From the NCBI RefSeq assembly GCF_001499965.1, contig NZ_LQIT01000036.1:1-64000 (forward strand): a stretch of DNA of 64,000 bases, given 5' to 3'. Each line of letters opens with the position of its first letter. The stretch's first letter is position 1. This DNA is from Mycobacterium sp. GA-2829. Lineage in GTDB: Bacteria > Actinomycetota > Actinomycetes > Mycobacteriales > Mycobacteriaceae. A program made the position numbers and the translations under genes. The notes below the pieces were generated by a model. That model did no database searches. It was not told the origin of the DNA and saw nothing but the letters and a program-made list of their open reading frames with translations. Positions 33,694 through 42,512 of the stretch are shown one piece after another.

Positions 33694-35859
33694 GTGCGCA
33701 AATCCGCTTTGGCCATCACCGAAGACCACACGGCGCTCGCCGAGTCCGCTTTCGGACAGCTGGACCGGTCGGGATCGCGGGCGGCCGCCCGCGCCACGCT
33801 CGACGGCGCGCCGACGCACCCGTCGGACCTGTGGCGGGCCGCCGCCGACCTGGGGTGGCATGGCCTGGCGGTGTCCGAACGGTTCGGTGGGGCCGGTTTC
33901 GGGCTGTCGGAGTTGACGGTCGTGCTGGAGGCGCTGGGCCGTGACCTCACGCCGGGGCCGTTCCTGCCGTCGGTGGCCGCCGCCGCCGTCCTCGACCGGT
34001 GTGGTGGGGACGACGTCCGTGTCCGGGCGCTACCAGGGTTGGCCTGCGGTGACACCGTCGCCGCACTGGGGGTCGCCGGCACCCTGACGTTCGACGGCGG
34101 TGTGGTGAGCGGGGAATCTCCCGCGGTGCTCGGCGCACCGGACGCGGCGCTGCTGCTGCTCGTCGCGGGCGACGACGTCGTGGTGTTCGACGCGGCCGAC
34201 CCCGGGGTGACGGTGACCCAGCTCGAGGGCGTCGACACGACCCGCAGCGTCGGGGCGGTCACCGTGCGGGGTGTGCGGGTGCCCGAGGACCGGGTGTTGC
34301 CGGGTGCGGCGCGGCAGGCCGAGACGGTGTGGCGCATCCTCGGGGCGGCCGAGGCGGCAGGCGTCGGCTGGGCGTGTCTGGACATGGCGGTCGAGTACGC
34401 GAAGGTGCGCGAGCAGTTCGGCCGCACCATCGGCACGTTCCAGGCGGTCAAACACCACGCGGCCAACATGCTCGTCGACGCCGAGCAGACCACCGCGGCG
34501 GTGTGGGACGCCGCCCGCGCCGACGACCTCGACAGCGCGTGGTTCCCCGCCGCGGTCGCGGCCTCGCACGCCATCCGTTCCGCGGTTTTCCTGGCGCAGA
34601 ACAACATTCAGCTACACGGCGGCATCGCGTTCACGTGGGAGCACGACGCGCATCTGTATCTGCGGCGGGCACGGTCACTGGCAGCAATGCTCGGTGGCCG
34701 CACCGATCCGCTGGTCGACATCGTCGACGCCCAGCGCACAGGCCGGGCCCGCGGTGCGACGTTCGCGCTCCCCGACGAGGCCGACGTGTACCGCACCGCG
34801 GCGCGGGAGGCCGCCGCCCGGTGGCAGGAGTTGCCCGCCGAGCGACGCCGCGACTTCCTCGTCGACTCGGGGTATCTCGTCCCGCACTGGCCGAAGCCCT
34901 GGGGTCGGGCGGCCGGACCGCTGGAGCAACTCGTGATCGAGGAGGAGTTCCGCGACGTCGACATCCCCGACATGGGGATCACCGGCTGGGTGACACTGAC
35001 GATCGCCCAGGCCGGCACCGATGAACAGCGCGAACGGTGGGTGGAGCCGGTGCTGCGCGGGGAGGTGATGTGGTGCCAGCTGTTCTCCGAACCCGGCGCG
35101 GGATCCGATGCGGCCGCCGTGCGCACCGCGGCCAAACGGGTCGAGGGCGGCTGGCGGATAACCGGTCAGAAGGTGTGGACGAGCCTGGCGCACACGTGCC
35201 AGTGGGGGCTGGCGACGGTGCGCACCGATCCCGACGCACCCAAGCACGCCGGCGTGACGATGATGGCGATCGACATGTCGGCCGAAGGGGTGACGGTGAA
35301 CCCGTTGCGCGGGCTCACCGGTGACTCGCATTTCAACGAGGTGTTCTTCGATGACGTCTTCGTCCCGGACGCCGATGTGGTGGGCGACGTCAACCGCGGC
35401 TGGCTGGTCGCGCGCGCCACCCTGGGCAACGAGCGGATCTCGATCGGCGGGGGCTCGGGTGCGCCGACGGGGTTCTCGGCCGACGAGATGATCGCCCTGC
35501 TCGACAGCGCCCCGCCGGACGTGGCCGCGGCCCACGTGCGACGGGCCGGGGCGGTCCTCGCCGAGGCGCATACGCTGCGGCTGCTCAACCTGCGTCGCGC
35601 CAGCCGGGCCATCGCCGGGGCGGAGCCGGGCCCCGAGGGCAACGTCACCAAGCTGCTGGTCGCCGAACAGTGTCAGCGGCAGACCGAACTGGGCATGGAC
35701 CTGGCCGGGGCCGCCGCCGTGACCGGGGGCATGCCGACGCTGACCCGGGCGTATCTCGGCAACCGGGCAATGACGATCGCGGGCGGCACCTCGGAGATCA
35801 CGCGCAACACGATCGCCGAGCGGATCCTGGGACTGCCGCGCGACCCGCTGCTGAAGTGA
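33694..35859 (+). CDS. Two-domain acyl-CoA dehydrogenase (FadE22/FadE34-type)
   Basis: This is a 721-residue protein made of two tandem acyl-CoA dehydrogenase domains. The first (about 1-340) includes KVREQFGRTIGTFQAVKHHA and LHGGIAFTWEHDAHLYLRRA. The second (about 365-721) has the substrate-binding CQLFSEPGAGSDAAAVRT, GQKVWTSLAH and the C-terminal GGTSEITRNTIAERILGLPR. Such fused forms occur in mycobacteria and may replace the heteromeric type, with only one complete active site. GTG 33694 sits 8 bases after AAAGGA and is preferred over upstream in-frame codons. The substrate is unknown. A long hairpin follows the gene. Confidence 0.85.
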   Translation: MRKSALAITEDHTALAESAFGQLDRSGSRAAARATLDGAPTHPSDLWRAAADLGWHGLAVSERFGGAGFGLSELTVVLEALGRDLTPGPFLPSVAAAAVLDRCGGDDVRVRALPGLACGDTVAALGVAGTLTFDGGVVSGESPAVLGAPDAALLLLVAGDDVVVFDAADPGVTVTQLEGVDTTRSVGAVTVRGVRVPEDRVLPGAARQAETVWRILGAAEAAGVGWACLDMAVEYAKVREQFGRTIGTFQAVKHHAANMLVDAEQTTAAVWDAARADDLDSAWFPAAVAASHAIRSAVFLAQNNIQLHGGIAFTWEHDAHLYLRRARSLAAMLGGRTDPLVDIVDAQRTGRARGATFALPDEADVYRTAAREAAARWQELPAERRRDFLVDSGYLVPHWPKPWGRAAGPLEQLVIEEEFRDVDIPDMGITGWVTLTIAQAGTDEQRERWVEPVLRGEVMWCQLFSEPGAGSDAAAVRTAAKRVEGGWRITGQKVWTSLAHTCQWGLATVRTDPDAPKHAGVTMMAIDMSAEGVTVNPLRGLTGDSHFNEVFFDDVFVPDADVVGDVNRGWLVARATLGNERISIGGGSGAPTGFSADEMIALLDSAPPDVAAAHVRRAGAVLAEAHTLRLLNLRRASRAIAGAEPGPEGNVTKLLVAEQCQRQTELGMDLAGAAAVTGGMPTLTRAYLGNRAMTIAGGTSEITRNTIAERILGLPRDPLLK

Positions 35860-35860
35860 C

Positions 35861-35939
35861 CCCCCTCTTCGTTGACTCTGCGTACAGGGCGTGAAAGTGC
35901 GAGTGGGCAACGCCGTGGACGCAAAGTCAACGTTGGGGG
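35861..35939. terminator. Long imperfect hairpin between fadE and lipW
   Basis: The arm at 35870-35892 (starting CGTTGACT) pairs with 35910-35932 (ending AGTCAACG) with about 20 of 23 matches. The outer CCCCC (35861-35865) can pair with GGGGG (35935-35939). The 17-base loop contains GAAAGTGCGAG. It lacks a U-tract. It may terminate fadE transcription or be a dispersed mycobacterial palindrome. Confidence 0.6.
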
Positions 35940-35966
35940 ATGCTTGCGTCGGGTATTACTGATCAG

Positions 35967-36887
35967 ATGCCGAACACGAGCACCGCCGAATTCCACCCGG
36001 ACCTGCGCAAGGCCGCCCGCTACATGCCGCGTCAGGTCGTCACGCCGGTGACGCTGCCGATCATCCGGATGGTCACCCGGCTGGCGGGTAAGCAGAAGCC
36101 ACGCGACGTCGAGGAGCTCACGCTCAACTCCGGGGTGCGGGTGCGGCTGTTCCGCCCGGCGGGGGTGCCGGTGCCCGCGCCCGCGCTGCTGTGGATCCAC
36201 GGCGGCGGCTACGTCATCGGCACCGCGGCCCAGGACGACGAGCTGTGCCGGCGGTTCAGCCGGGAACTCGGGATCACCGTCGCCTCAGTGGATTACCGGC
36301 TCGCACCCGAACATCCCTACCCCACGCCGGTGGAGGACTGCTACGCCGCGCTGACGTGGTTGGCCGCGCTGCCGTCGGTGGATGCCGACCGGGTGGCGAT
36401 CGGCGGTGCGAGTGCCGGCGGCGGGCTGGCGGCGTCGCTGGCGCTGCTCACCCGCGACCGCGCTGAAATCGACCCGGTGGCACAGCTTTTGGTGTATCCG
36501 ATGGTCGATGACCGCACCGTCGAGCGGCGCGATCTGGACAATCCGGGCCACCGGCTGTGGAATCAGGCCAGCAATCGCTTCGGCTGGTCGGCCTACCTCG
36601 GCGACGCCGACCCCGACGAGGCGGTGCCTGCCCGCCGAAAGGATCTCGCCGGCCTGCCGCCGGCGTGGGTCGGGGTCGGCACCCTGGACCTGTTCCACGA
36701 CGAGGACCTGGCGTACGCCGAGCGACTCGAGGCCGCCGGCGTGCCGTGCCGGGTCGAGGTGGTCCAGGGCGCCTTCCACGGATTCGATGGAGTCCTGCCG
36801 AAGGCGGACGTGTCGCGGGCATTCTTCCGAAGCCAGTGCGACACCCTCCGGCAGGCCTTCACCGACGAGTTGGTCGCCGACCGCTAG
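35967..36887 (+). CDS. lipW: Esterase LipW (HSL-family alpha/beta hydrolase)
   Basis: This is a 306-residue hormone-sensitive-lipase-type esterase. The oxyanion motif HGGG is at 78-81, the nucleophile elbow GASAG at 147-151 with Ser149, the acid likely Asp241 (GTLDLFHDED) and the His at 271 (FHGFD). All catalytic residues are present, so it should be active. The ATG at 35967 gives the family's usual length. In M. tuberculosis LipW (Rv0217c) sits in the same block. It converges with the permease gene with overlapping stop codons (36884-36887). Confidence 0.87.
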   Translation: MPNTSTAEFHPDLRKAARYMPRQVVTPVTLPIIRMVTRLAGKQKPRDVEELTLNSGVRVRLFRPAGVPVPAPALLWIHGGGYVIGTAAQDDELCRRFSRELGITVASVDYRLAPEHPYPTPVEDCYAALTWLAALPSVDADRVAIGGASAGGGLAASLALLTRDRAEIDPVAQLLVYPMVDDRTVERRDLDNPGHRLWNQASNRFGWSAYLGDADPDEAVPARRKDLAGLPPAWVGVGTLDLFHDEDLAYAERLEAAGVPCRVEVVQGAFHGFDGVLPKADVSRAFFRSQCDTLRQAFTDELVADR

Positions 36888-38416
36888 TCGCGGACTTCGC
36901 TGTCCTCGTAGACGATTCGGCCGATCATCTCGTAGCGCCGGGCGTCGCGGAACTTGAAGTACGTAGCGAGCGCCGCGCCGACAACGAACACGGTCACCAC
37001 GATCCACGGCGTCATCTTGAACAGCAGCGTGCCCGAGGCGGTTCCGGCCGCCGACTCCTTGTGCTCCCACAGCAGGTACACGACGTAGAGCATGCCGAGG
37101 CCACCGAGCAGCGGTGCCAGGAACGTCTTGAACCAGTGCGCGCTCGACGGATGATTCTTGTGGAAGTGGAAGTAGGCGATCACCGAGAACGCGCACAGCG
37201 ACTGCACGATCATGATGGCCATGGTGCCCAGGATCGCCAGCAGCGTGTACATGTGCACGTAGGGGTCCATCCCCGCGGCGAAGAACGCCAGCACCAGCAC
37301 GAGCGCGATACCGCTCTGCACGAACGACGCGATGTACGGCGACCCGTGCTTGTGGTGGGTGGCGCCCAGGGTCTTCTGCAGACCCGTCGACAGGCCCTCA
37401 CGCCCGAGGGCGTAGAGGTAACGCGACGCGCAGTTGTGGAAGGCCATACCGCAGGCGAACGAACCGGTGACGAGCAGGATGTTGAAGAGCGTGATCGCCC
37501 AGCTGCCGTAAGTGTCACGAACAGGGCCGAAGAAGATCTCCGACGACGTGTCCGCATCCTGCGCGAGTTCCAGCGACTTCTGCGGACCCGTGCCCGCGAT
37601 CGCCATCCACGACACGAACACGTAGAACAGACCCACACCCAGCACCGCGATCATCGTGGCACGCGGGATGATTCGCTTCGGATCCTTGGACTCCTCGCCG
37701 TACATCGCGGTCGATTCGAAACCGACCCACGACCAGAAGGCGAAGAACAGACCGAGGCCGGCGCTGGCACCGGCGATCGCGGCCGGGGTGAACGCGCCGA
37801 TCGGGTTCAGCGTCTCGGAGACGGCGAAGCCTTCGGGGCCGCCGCCCTTGACCAGGACGGCCAGCGCCCCGAGGGCGAGCATGACGATCTCGGTGATCAG
37901 GAAGACGCCGAGCACCTTGGCGGTGAGGTTGACGTCGAAGTAGGTCAGGATCGCGTTGAGCGCCAACATCAGCAGGGCCGGGAGCAGCCAGTGGATGTCG
38001 ATGCCGAACTGCGAGGACATGAAGTTCTTGAAGAAGAACGCGAAGATGCCGATCAGCGACGCCTCGAACACGATGTAGGCCATCGTGATGAGCAGGCCGC
38101 TGGCCATTCCGACGACGCGGCCCAGCCCGTGCGAGATGTAGCCGTAGAAGGCACCGGTCGCGGTGATGTGCTTGGCCATGGTCGCGTAACCGATCGCGAA
38201 CAGGCCGAGCACGATGGTCGCGACGAGGTAGCCGGCCGGAGCGTGGGAACCGTTTCCGAAGCCGACGGCGATCGGAACGTTGCCTACCATTGCGGTGATC
38301 GGCGCGGCGGTGGCTACCGCCATGAAGATCACGCCGATGGTGCCCACGGCGTTGCGCTTGAGGCGCTGGACGCTTTGAGCTGGGGTTTTCTCTGGGGTTA
38401 CGGCTTGATCCGCCAT
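36884..38416 (-). CDS. APC-superfamily amino acid/amine permease of the microcompartment locus
   Basis: This is a 510-residue transporter with about twelve membrane helices, starting with RNAVGTIGVIFMAVATAAPITAM, the APC helix-1 signature. FWSWVGFESTAMYGEESKDP matches the family's helix-6 region. I chose the ATG at 38416, 9 bases after GGAAGG; earlier TTG/ATG codons at 38443 and 38434 are possible. It is transcribed divergently from the class-III PLP-enzyme gene that opens the shell operon, and permeases of this type are regular members of RMM loci. It probably imports the amino-alcohol or aminoketone substrate, which is inference. Confidence 0.87.
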   Translation of the reverse strand: MADQAVTPEKTPAQSVQRLKRNAVGTIGVIFMAVATAAPITAMVGNVPIAVGFGNGSHAPAGYLVATIVLGLFAIGYATMAKHITATGAFYGYISHGLGRVVGMASGLLITMAYIVFEASLIGIFAFFFKNFMSSQFGIDIHWLLPALLMLALNAILTYFDVNLTAKVLGVFLITEIVMLALGALAVLVKGGGPEGFAVSETLNPIGAFTPAAIAGASAGLGLFFAFWSWVGFESTAMYGEESKDPKRIIPRATMIAVLGVGLFYVFVSWMAIAGTGPQKSLELAQDADTSSEIFFGPVRDTYGSWAITLFNILLVTGSFACGMAFHNCASRYLYALGREGLSTGLQKTLGATHHKHGSPYIASFVQSGIALVLVLAFFAAGMDPYVHMYTLLAILGTMAIMIVQSLCAFSVIAYFHFHKNHPSSAHWFKTFLAPLLGGLGMLYVVYLLWEHKESAAGTASGTLLFKMTPWIVVTVFVVGAALATYFKFRDARRYEMIGRIVYEDSEVRD

Positions 38417-38486
38417 ATACGGGATGCCTTCCATGCTTGCCAAGGGGAGGCCTGTGTGGCCTGAACCACATCGGGACCGCTACGTA

Positions 38487-38503
38487 TATTGGCACTACCA
38501 ATA
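38487..38503. promoter_or_regulatory. Candidate GntR operator in the permease/lyase divergent promoter
   Basis: TATTGGCACTACCAATA is an inverted repeat with perfect 6-base arms. Its core TTGGCACTACCAA (38489-38501) matches 11 of 13 positions of the palindrome before the locus's own GntR gene (TTGGTTCTACCAA, 45594-45606). A second inverted repeat AACCAT-N8-ATGGTT lies at 38526-38545, close to the PLP-enzyme start. Confidence 0.6.
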
Positions 38504-38567
38504 GGTCCTCGCAATAGGAACCTTGAACCATTGACATAAATGGTTGCGACCTTTTACGGTTGGCGGC

Positions 38568-39848
38568 GTGTACGACTACGGCACGTTCTCGTTCGAGTCC
38601 AAGACTCAGGTGCTGGACCGGGCGAAGGCGTTCTGGAATCCGGACAAGACCCAGTTCTGGACCGACGCCGGCGTCGATCTGGTCATCGACCGCAGGGAGG
38701 ACTACTTCCTGTGGGACATGGGCGGTCGCCGGCTCATCGACATGCACCTCAACGGCGGCACCTACAACCTCGGCCACCGCAATCCCGAGGTGATGCAAGC
38801 GGTTTCGCAGGGCATGGAGATCTTCGACGTCGGTAACCACCACTTCCCGTCGGTGGCCCGCACCGCGCTCGCCCAGCGGCTGGTGGAGACCGCGCCCGAC
38901 TCGATCAGCAAGGTGGCGTTCGGATCCGGCGGCGGTGAGGCGATCGACATCGCGCTCAAGAGCGCCCGCCACGCCACCGGCCGCCGCAAGATCGTCTCGA
39001 TCATCAAGGCCTACCACGGCCACACCGGCTTGGCCGTCGCGACCGGCGACGAGCGGTTCGCCAAACTCTTCCTCTCCGACCGGCCCGACGAGTTCATCCA
39101 GGTGCCGTTCGGTGACGTCGCGGCGATGGAGCAGGCGCTGTCGGGCAACGACGTCGCCGCGGTCATCATGGAGACGATCCCTGCGACGTACGGATTCCCG
39201 CTTCCCCCACCGGGTTACCTCGAGGCGGTCTACGCGCTGACCCAGAAATACGGGTCGCTCTACATCGCCGACGAGGTGCAGACCGGGCTGATGCGCACCG
39301 GGGAGCTGTGGGCCATCACCAAACACGGCATCGATCCGGACATCCTGGTCACCGGCAAGGGACTGTCCGGCGGCGTCTACCCGATCACCGCCGCACTGCT
39401 CGGCGAGCGGGCCGCCCAATGGCTCGACCAGGACGGCTTCGCCCACATCTCCACCTTCGGCGGCGCCGAATTGGGTTGTGTCGCAGCGATCAAGACCCTC
39501 GAGATCACCACCCGGCCCGAGGTGCGGTCGATGGTGCACTACATCGCCGACATCTTCGACACCGGACTGCGCCGCATCCAGGCCGACTACCCGGACTGGT
39601 TCATCGGCATCCGGCAGAACGGTGTGGTGATCGGGTTGGAGTTCGACCACCCCGAAGGCGCCAAGTTCGTGATGCGCGAGCTCTACGAGAACGGGGTGTG
39701 GGCGATCTTCTCCACGCTCGATCCCCGTGTGCTGCAGTTCAAACCGGGTCTGCTGCTCGGTCGCGATCTGTGTGAGGACGTGCTGGACCGACTGGAGGTC
39801 GCGGTGGGCCGGGCGATGACCACGGCAAGGAAGGGACGACGGGCATGA
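38568..39848 (+). CDS. Class-III aminotransferase-fold PLP enzyme, proposed 1-amino-2-propanol phosphate phospholyase
   Basis: This is a 426-residue PLP enzyme of fold type I, class-III. The cofactor sites are DEVQTG (235-240, the Asp that contacts the pyridine nitrogen) and Lys264 in VTGKGLSGG, the internal aldimine. In the aminoacetone-utilisation microcompartment this enzyme is proposed to eliminate phosphate and ammonia from phosphorylated 1-amino-2-propanol, giving propionaldehyde, as known class-III phospholyases do. Whether it is a transaminase or a lyase cannot be decided from sequence. The GTG 38568 start is preferred over TTG 38544. It overlaps the aldehyde dehydrogenase start (ATGA) and shows no clear encapsulation helix. 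Confidence 0.85.
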   Translation: MYDYGTFSFESKTQVLDRAKAFWNPDKTQFWTDAGVDLVIDRREDYFLWDMGGRRLIDMHLNGGTYNLGHRNPEVMQAVSQGMEIFDVGNHHFPSVARTALAQRLVETAPDSISKVAFGSGGGEAIDIALKSARHATGRRKIVSIIKAYHGHTGLAVATGDERFAKLFLSDRPDEFIQVPFGDVAAMEQALSGNDVAAVIMETIPATYGFPLPPPGYLEAVYALTQKYGSLYIADEVQTGLMRTGELWAITKHGIDPDILVTGKGLSGGVYPITAALLGERAAQWLDQDGFAHISTFGGAELGCVAAIKTLEITTRPEVRSMVHYIADIFDTGLRRIQADYPDWFIGIRQNGVVIGLEFDHPEGAKFVMRELYENGVWAIFSTLDPRVLQFKPGLLLGRDLCEDVLDRLEVAVGRAMTTARKGRRA

Positions 39849-41392
39849 GCGAGTTTCCCTCCGCCGGCCACATGCTCGAACGCGCCCGCTGGGCGGCCCG
39901 TGCTTACGCCGACTACGACCAGGCCGCCGTCGAGGCGATCACGACCGCGGTGGCCGACGCCGCCTACGGCGCCGCCGAACGGTTCGCCGCCGACGCCGTC
40001 GCCGAGACCGGGATGGGTGTGGTCGCCGACAAGGTGGTCAAGAACCAGGCCTGCTCGCGCGGCATCCTCGACTACTACCGCGGCCAGGACTTCGTCTCCC
40101 CGCGGGTCGACGCGGTCAACAAGATCGTCGAGATCCCCCGCCCCGCCGGCGTCGTCCTCGCCCTGACCCCGACCACCAACCCCGTCTCGACGGTGTACTT
40201 CAAGGTGTTGCTCGCGCTCATGACGCGCAATGCCGTTGTGGTGGCGCCCCATCCGCGGGCCAAGCGGTGCTCGGCCGAGGCCGCGCAGCTGCTCGCCGAG
40301 GCCGCCGTGGCCGCCGGTGCACCCGACGGCATCGTGCAGGTCGTCGAGGAACCGTCGATCCCGCTCGTCGAGGCGTTGATGGCCGACGAACGCACCGACG
40401 TCATCGTCGCCACCGGCGGCACCGGCGTGGTGCGCGCGGCCTACTCCTCGGGCACCCCTGCACTCGGGGTCGGCCCCGGCAACGTGCCCGTCCTCGTCGA
40501 CGCCAGCGCCGACGTCACCGCGGCCGCCAAACGCATCGTCGACAGCAAGGCGTTCGACAACTCGGTGCTGTGCACCAACGAATCGGTGCTGATCGCCGAG
40601 GAGTCGATCGCCGACTCGCTGCGCTCGGCCCTGACCCGGGCAGGCGCCCACATCCTCGACGCGGACGCCACCGACCGCCTGCGTGCGTACATGTTCGCCG
40701 ACGGCCACCTCAACACCGACGTCGTCGGCCGGGACGCGGCGTGGATCGCCGCGCAGGCCGGAATCCGGGTGACACCGAAGACCCGCGTGCTCGTCGCACC
40801 GTTCGACCAGGTGATCAGCGAGGAGATGCTCGCTCACGAGAAGCTCTCCCCCGTCATCGGTATGACCACCGTGCCCGACGCGTCGCGCGGTGTCCGCGCC
40901 GCCCGCGCGGTGGTGCGGATCGGCGGCGCAGGCCACTCCGCCGCCATCCACAGCGAAAACCCGGCCGCCATCACCGAATTCGCCACCCAGGTCCCGGTGC
41001 TGCGGGTGTCGGTCAACGTCGGCAACAGCACCGGCAGCTCTGGGCTGGAGACCAACCTGGCGCCGTCGATGACGATCGGCACCGGATTCGTCGGCCGAAG
41101 CTCCATCGGCGAGAACCTGCGCCCCGACAACCTCATGAACTGGGCTCGCATCGCCTACAACAGCGCGCCCGGGGTGGCCATGCCGAACTTCGCGGGCCTC
41201 GACCCGTGGCGCTCACCGGCGGGCCCGGTGCCCGAATATCCCCGGGCCTCCAACGATCGCGACACCCCGGCCGTCCCGGCGCCTCGTGGCGCCGCACCGG
41301 CCCGCCGCCCGGCAGACCCGAGCATCGAGGCGCTACGGGCCGAACTGCGGGCGCTGGTCGTCGAAGAACTCGCACAACTGATCAAGAGGTAG
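39845..41392 (+). CDS. CoA-acylating aldehyde dehydrogenase with C-terminal encapsulation-like helix
   Basis: This is a 515-residue member of the PduP/EutE-type acylating aldehyde dehydrogenases, which convert propionaldehyde and CoA to propionyl-CoA with NAD inside microcompartments. The nucleophile is Cys243 in DNSVLCTNES, and GGTGVVRAAYSSG is the cofactor region. Unlike most, the enzyme ends with a Pro/Ala-rich linker and a terminal amphipathic helix SIEALRAELRALVVEELAQL (493-512), typical of a cargo-targeting peptide. It overlaps the PLP-enzyme gene by 4 bases, and the first BMC-T gene starts 3 bases after its stop. Confidence 0.92.
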   Translation: MSEFPSAGHMLERARWAARAYADYDQAAVEAITTAVADAAYGAAERFAADAVAETGMGVVADKVVKNQACSRGILDYYRGQDFVSPRVDAVNKIVEIPRPAGVVLALTPTTNPVSTVYFKVLLALMTRNAVVVAPHPRAKRCSAEAAQLLAEAAVAAGAPDGIVQVVEEPSIPLVEALMADERTDVIVATGGTGVVRAAYSSGTPALGVGPGNVPVLVDASADVTAAAKRIVDSKAFDNSVLCTNESVLIAEESIADSLRSALTRAGAHILDADATDRLRAYMFADGHLNTDVVGRDAAWIAAQAGIRVTPKTRVLVAPFDQVISEEMLAHEKLSPVIGMTTVPDASRGVRAARAVVRIGGAGHSAAIHSENPAAITEFATQVPVLRVSVNVGNSTGSSGLETNLAPSMTIGTGFVGRSSIGENLRPDNLMNWARIAYNSAPGVAMPNFAGLDPWRSPAGPVPEYPRASNDRDTPAVPAPRGAAPARRPADPSIEALRAELRALVVEELAQLIKR

Positions 41393-41394
41393 TC

Positions 41395-42000
41395 GTGGCT
41401 GAACTGCGTTCCTTCATCTTCATCGACCGGCTCCAGCCGCAGACGATGTCCTACCTGGGCACCTGGATCAAGGGTGCGCTGCCGCGGGCCGACATGGCCG
41501 CCCAGATCATCGAGGTGGCCCCCGGCCTCGACATCGAGGGCATCACCGACGTCGCCCTCAAGCATGCCGAGGTCAAGGCCGGAATCCTGGTCGTCGAGCG
41601 CCAATTCGGCTACCTGGAGTTCCACGGCGAGACCGGCGCCGTCAAGGCCGCCGCCGACGCCGCACTCGAATCCCTCGACCAGGACGCCGGTTCGGCGGTC
41701 CGCCCGACGATCCTGGCCTCGCGGATCATCTCCAGCATCGACCACCAGCACGCATTCCTGATCAACCGCAACAAGATCGGGTCCATGGTGCTGGCCGGCG
41801 AATCGCTGTTCGTGCTCGAGGTCGCACCCGCGTCGTACGCGATCCTGGCGACCAATGAGGCCGAGAAGGCCGCCGACATCAAGGTCGTCGACTTCCGGAT
41901 GATCGGCGCGACGGGGCGGGTCTACCTGTCCGGCACCGAGGCCGACATCCGCCAGGCCGCCGAGGCGGCGCAGGACGCCCTCGCCCGGAGCACCACGTGA
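41395..42000 (+). CDS. Microcompartment shell protein, tandem-domain BMC-T (first copy)
   Basis: This is a 201-residue shell protein with two fused BMC domains that assemble as trimers filling hexagonal positions in the shell; such trimers often form gated pores. Domain 1 spans about 5-95 and contains GILVVERQFGYLEFHG. Domain 2 spans about 100-195 and contains MVLAGESLFVLEVAPASYAI and GRVYLSG. The GTG at 41395 is the start. It is clearly paralogous to the second BMC-T of the locus (VERQFG and LDIEGITDVALK conserved in both). It overlaps the next gene by GTGA. Confidence 0.9.
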   Translation: MAELRSFIFIDRLQPQTMSYLGTWIKGALPRADMAAQIIEVAPGLDIEGITDVALKHAEVKAGILVVERQFGYLEFHGETGAVKAAADAALESLDQDAGSAVRPTILASRIISSIDHQHAFLINRNKIGSMVLAGESLFVLEVAPASYAILATNEAEKAADIKVVDFRMIGATGRVYLSGTEADIRQAAEAAQDALARSTT

Positions 42001-42512
42001 GCATCGACCGCGCCGAATTACGCGCCATGGTCCGCGAGGTCGTCCGCGACGCGGTCAAGGACCTCGCAGCGAAAAACGGTGCGCCCGCGCCGAAACCGGC
42101 CCCCGCTGCCCCACCTCCCCCGGCACCGGTGCAGACGGTGGCCGACCAGTTCGGCGTCACGCCGAGCGGTCCGCTGGCCGCCGACACCAAACACCGCGCG
42201 GAATCGGTGCGGCTGACCAACGACCGTGAACTCGACGCGTTCGTCCGCGGTCTGCTCAAGCTCTTCGAGAACCCGAAGAGCCGAGCCGACATCAAGGCCG
42301 GCCGGCTGACGTTCCGGCTCGCGGGGACCGCGGCAGGCGGCAAGGGGCAGACCCAGCGCATCGACAGCGGGGCGGTCACCGAACGGCACATCGCCGACAT
42401 CGCGGCCACGGGCGCCTCGCTGGTGCTCGGCCCGCGTGCGGTGCTCACCCCGTTGGCACGTGAGAAAGCCAGGGCCCTCGGGGTGTCGATCGAGAAGGAG
42501 AAGCGCAGATGA
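41997..42512 (+). CDS. Microcompartment-associated protein with N-terminal encapsulation-like helix, unknown function
   Basis: This is a 171-residue protein not resembling a shell subunit. Residues 1-25 form an amphipathic helix, SIDRAELRAMVREVVRDAVK, then a Pro/Ala linker (27-47) and a globular C-terminal part (about 50-171). That part has GAVTERHIADIAATG and LVLGPRAVLTPLAREKARAL; the VTPLAR-like end is a motif that recurs in several Pdu/Eut microcompartment-associated proteins. The helix resembles the terminal helix of the aldehyde dehydrogenase, suggesting both go to the lumen. The activity is unknown. It overlaps both neighbours by 4 bases. Confidence 0.75.
   Translation: MSIDRAELRAMVREVVRDAVKDLAAKNGAPAPKPAPAAPPPPAPVQTVADQFGVTPSGPLAADTKHRAESVRLTNDRELDAFVRGLLKLFENPKSRADIKAGRLTFRLAGTAAGGKGQTQRIDSGAVTERHIADIAATGASLVLGPRAVLTPLAREKARALGVSIEKEKRR

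Noticed and set aside
36557..38464. 635-codon plus-strand frame opposite the APC permease
   Set aside because: Arg/Glu/His-rich shadow frame with no recognisable domain; the permease has strong membrane-protein signatures.
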